This document shows positions 62,846-64,000 of a stretch of DNA of 64,000 nt, in pieces. Both the position numbers and the translations under genes were made by a program. Numbering within the stretch: position 1 is the stretch's first letter; the number at the start of each line of letters is the position of its first letter. The notes beneath the pieces are model-generated. The model searched no databases and was not told where the DNA came from. It saw only the letters and a program-made list of their open reading frames with translations. Where the stretch lies: assembly GCA_913776825.1 (NCBI GenBank), contig CAJYPV010000028.1:186001-250000 (forward strand). Reading direction: 5' to 3'. The stretch is from Burkholderiaceae bacterium (lineage in GTDB: Bacteria > Pseudomonadota > Gammaproteobacteria > Burkholderiales > Burkholderiaceae_C).

Positions 62846-64000
62846 TTATCGTGGGGTGGGGACGGGAGAGGGTGCCGGCGCCGCCGGCGGGAGCGGGAGC
62901 GGCTTGCCTTGCGCTTGTCGGGGCGTGGGGATGCCCAGGATGCGGGCGAGCGTGGGCGCCAGATCCGCGACCTCCACCGGCTGCGCGACTTCGCCCTGTC
63001 CGACCCAGGTCGGGCCCCAGGTCAGCAGCGGGACGTGGGTGTCGTACTCATGCGGCGAGCCATGCGTGGTGCCCATGAGGCGGGAACCGAACATCCAGCC
63101 GGGCTTGGGCACGAGCTGCAGCGGCGCCGCGACGTCCGGGTGCCAGCTCTTGCGCATCTGCGCCAGGAAGGGCGTCGTGGTGTCGGTGCCCGCCAGCTGC
63201 GCGCGGGTGAAGGCGACCTGAACGCCGGCAATCTCCTCGGCCAGCAACTTGGCACGGGCATAGACGTCGTCCCGGGACAGGCCCTTGGACTGGATCAGCG
63301 CTTCATCGAATTGCAGGCCGGTGGCCGAGAAGCCGCGCACCCAGCGCGCTTCACCGAGTTGCTTGGACAGGCCCGCATTCACATAGCCGACGACCTGCGC
63401 CGGATTGATGCGGCCCGCATCGCGCCCCTGGGTTTTGGCCCATTCAGGCGTGTCCATGAAGCCATGGTCGGCCGTCAGGACCGCGAGGTAGTTGTCCCGT
63501 CCGACGCGCTGATCCAGATACTGGAACCACTGCTGCAGATAGCGGTCCAGATGCAGGAAATGGTCGTGCGACAGACGCGACTCTGGACCGAATGCGTGGT
63601 TCACATAGTCATGGCTGGAGAGGCTGACCGAGAGGATGTCCGTCTGGTCATCCGCGCCCAGTTGCTCCCCTTCGACCGCCGCACGCGCGAAGGCCAGCGT
63701 CAGCTCATCACCGAAGGGCGACGGCAGCAGATTGCCGTAGAAGCGCGGTCCGGGACCGTCCATGTTGGCGCCCAGCACCGCCGGCAGGCGGTTGCCGTTG
63801 CCGCTGTTGGCCTGCCAGGGCTGACCATCCGGCACGCTGCGGGCATAGGCCGATTCCGGCAGCAGCGGCGCCCAGGATTTGCCGAAGAACTGGTCCGCCG
63901 GCTTGGCCGCATTGAAGCGCTCCACCCAGGCCGGATGCGCCGACATGTAATAGGTCGTGGAGGCGAATTGGCCGGTCGAGCCCATGTACATGTAGGCCGT
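62846..64000 (-). CDS. alkaline phosphatase family protein (type I phosphodiesterase/PafA-like), 5' end missing
   Basis: The C-terminal 384 residues of a zinc-dependent phosphatase-superfamily enzyme; the start is to the right of the window. Metal-site segments are visible: SLSSHDYVNHAFGPES, DHFLHLDRYLQQWFQYLD, LAVLTADHGFMDTPEW and the final TTHGSPHEYDTHVPLL. These are the conserved Asp/His ligands of nucleotide pyrophosphatase/PafA-type enzymes. It is probably exported. Substrate specificity needs the N-terminal nucleophile region, which is outside. Confidence 0.85.
   Translation of the reverse strand, partial: TAYMYMGSTGQFASTTYYMSAHPAWVERFNAAKPADQFFGKSWAPLLPESAYARSVPDGQPWQANSGNGNRLPAVLGANMDGPGPRFYGNLLPSPFGDELTLAFARAAVEGEQLGADDQTDILSVSLSSHDYVNHAFGPESRLSHDHFLHLDRYLQQWFQYLDQRVGRDNYLAVLTADHGFMDTPEWAKTQGRDAGRINPAQVVGYVNAGLSKQLGEARWVRGFSATGLQFDEALIQSKGLSRDDVYARAKLLAEEIAGVQVAFTRAQLAGTDTTTPFLAQMRKSWHPDVAAPLQLVPKPGWMFGSRLMGTTHGSPHEYDTHVPLLTWGPTWVGQGEVAQPVEVADLAPTLARILGIPTPRQAQGKPLPLPPAAPAPSPVPTPR

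Overview
The window is about 67% G+C and gene-dense, with short intergenic gaps and many 1-10 bp ATGA-type overlaps. Gene content points to a Burkholderiales betaproteobacterium of the Roseateles/Mitsuaria/Rubrivivax type. Markers are a GlpSTPQUV-type glycerol ABC operon, a DUF2917 protein beside a MocR regulator, an HPr-rel-A cluster and beta-propeller phytase with a TonB receptor. The genus is an inference; no rRNA or tRNA gene was recognised. Both window edges cut genes: a penicillin acylase family gene on the left and an alkaline-phosphatase-superfamily gene on the right.

Layout. 1-12.4 kb: acylase fragment, glutathione transferase, DUF6515-like secreted protein, XdhC and a divergent CoxG-like protein, acyltransferase 3, WYL regulator divergent from a type II NADH dehydrogenase, two coupled M16-fold proteins that have both lost the zinc motif, then a yybP-ykoY manganese riboswitch controlling a GDT1/UPF0016 cation exporter with a strong terminator. 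12.4-13.6 kb: an AbiEi antitoxin followed by only a remnant of its AbiEii toxin. 13.6-24.4 kb: the glycerol regulon, with glpR-glpK leftward and glpD-glpS-T-P-Q-(DUF2160)-V rightward from a shared region carrying GlpR-like operators. 24.4-28.5 kb: TerB-like protein, an RDD/ClpP-like fusion, a BamE-like lipoprotein and an unknown exported protein.

28.5-36.4 kb is a peptide-export and signalling block. It holds an HlyD adaptor, a C39-peptidase ABC exporter, a divergent 58-codon double-glycine peptide gene with a strong terminator, a small DP-EP-like protein, a transmembrane Ser/Thr kinase and an ECF sigma factor. 36.4-44.0 kb: two GGDEF-fold proteins without a GGDEF motif, phytase plus TonB receptor, and an AraC regulator. 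44.0-46.5 kb: a 10-codon leader peptide followed by mutually exclusive hairpins and an intrinsic terminator, upstream of a small basic protein and an AAA+/M41 metalloprotease. This looks like a peptide-controlled attenuator and is the most novel-looking element here. 46.5-56.6 kb: Ig-like lipoprotein, DMT transporter, Tat alpha/beta hydrolase, MocR regulator, DUF2917, two tandem S41 peptidase lipoproteins and pssA. 56.6-60.4 kb: HPr-rel-A cluster (Tat-exported protein, PqqD-like, HprK-like, nucleotidyltransferase) and an adjacent small protein. 60.6-64 kb: an MsbA-like ABC exporter and the phosphatase fragment.

Starts were moved inside longer open frames wherever a Shine-Dalgarno (SD) sequence, gene overlap or family N-terminus argued for it. 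All family assignments come from reading motifs by eye; no database search was run.
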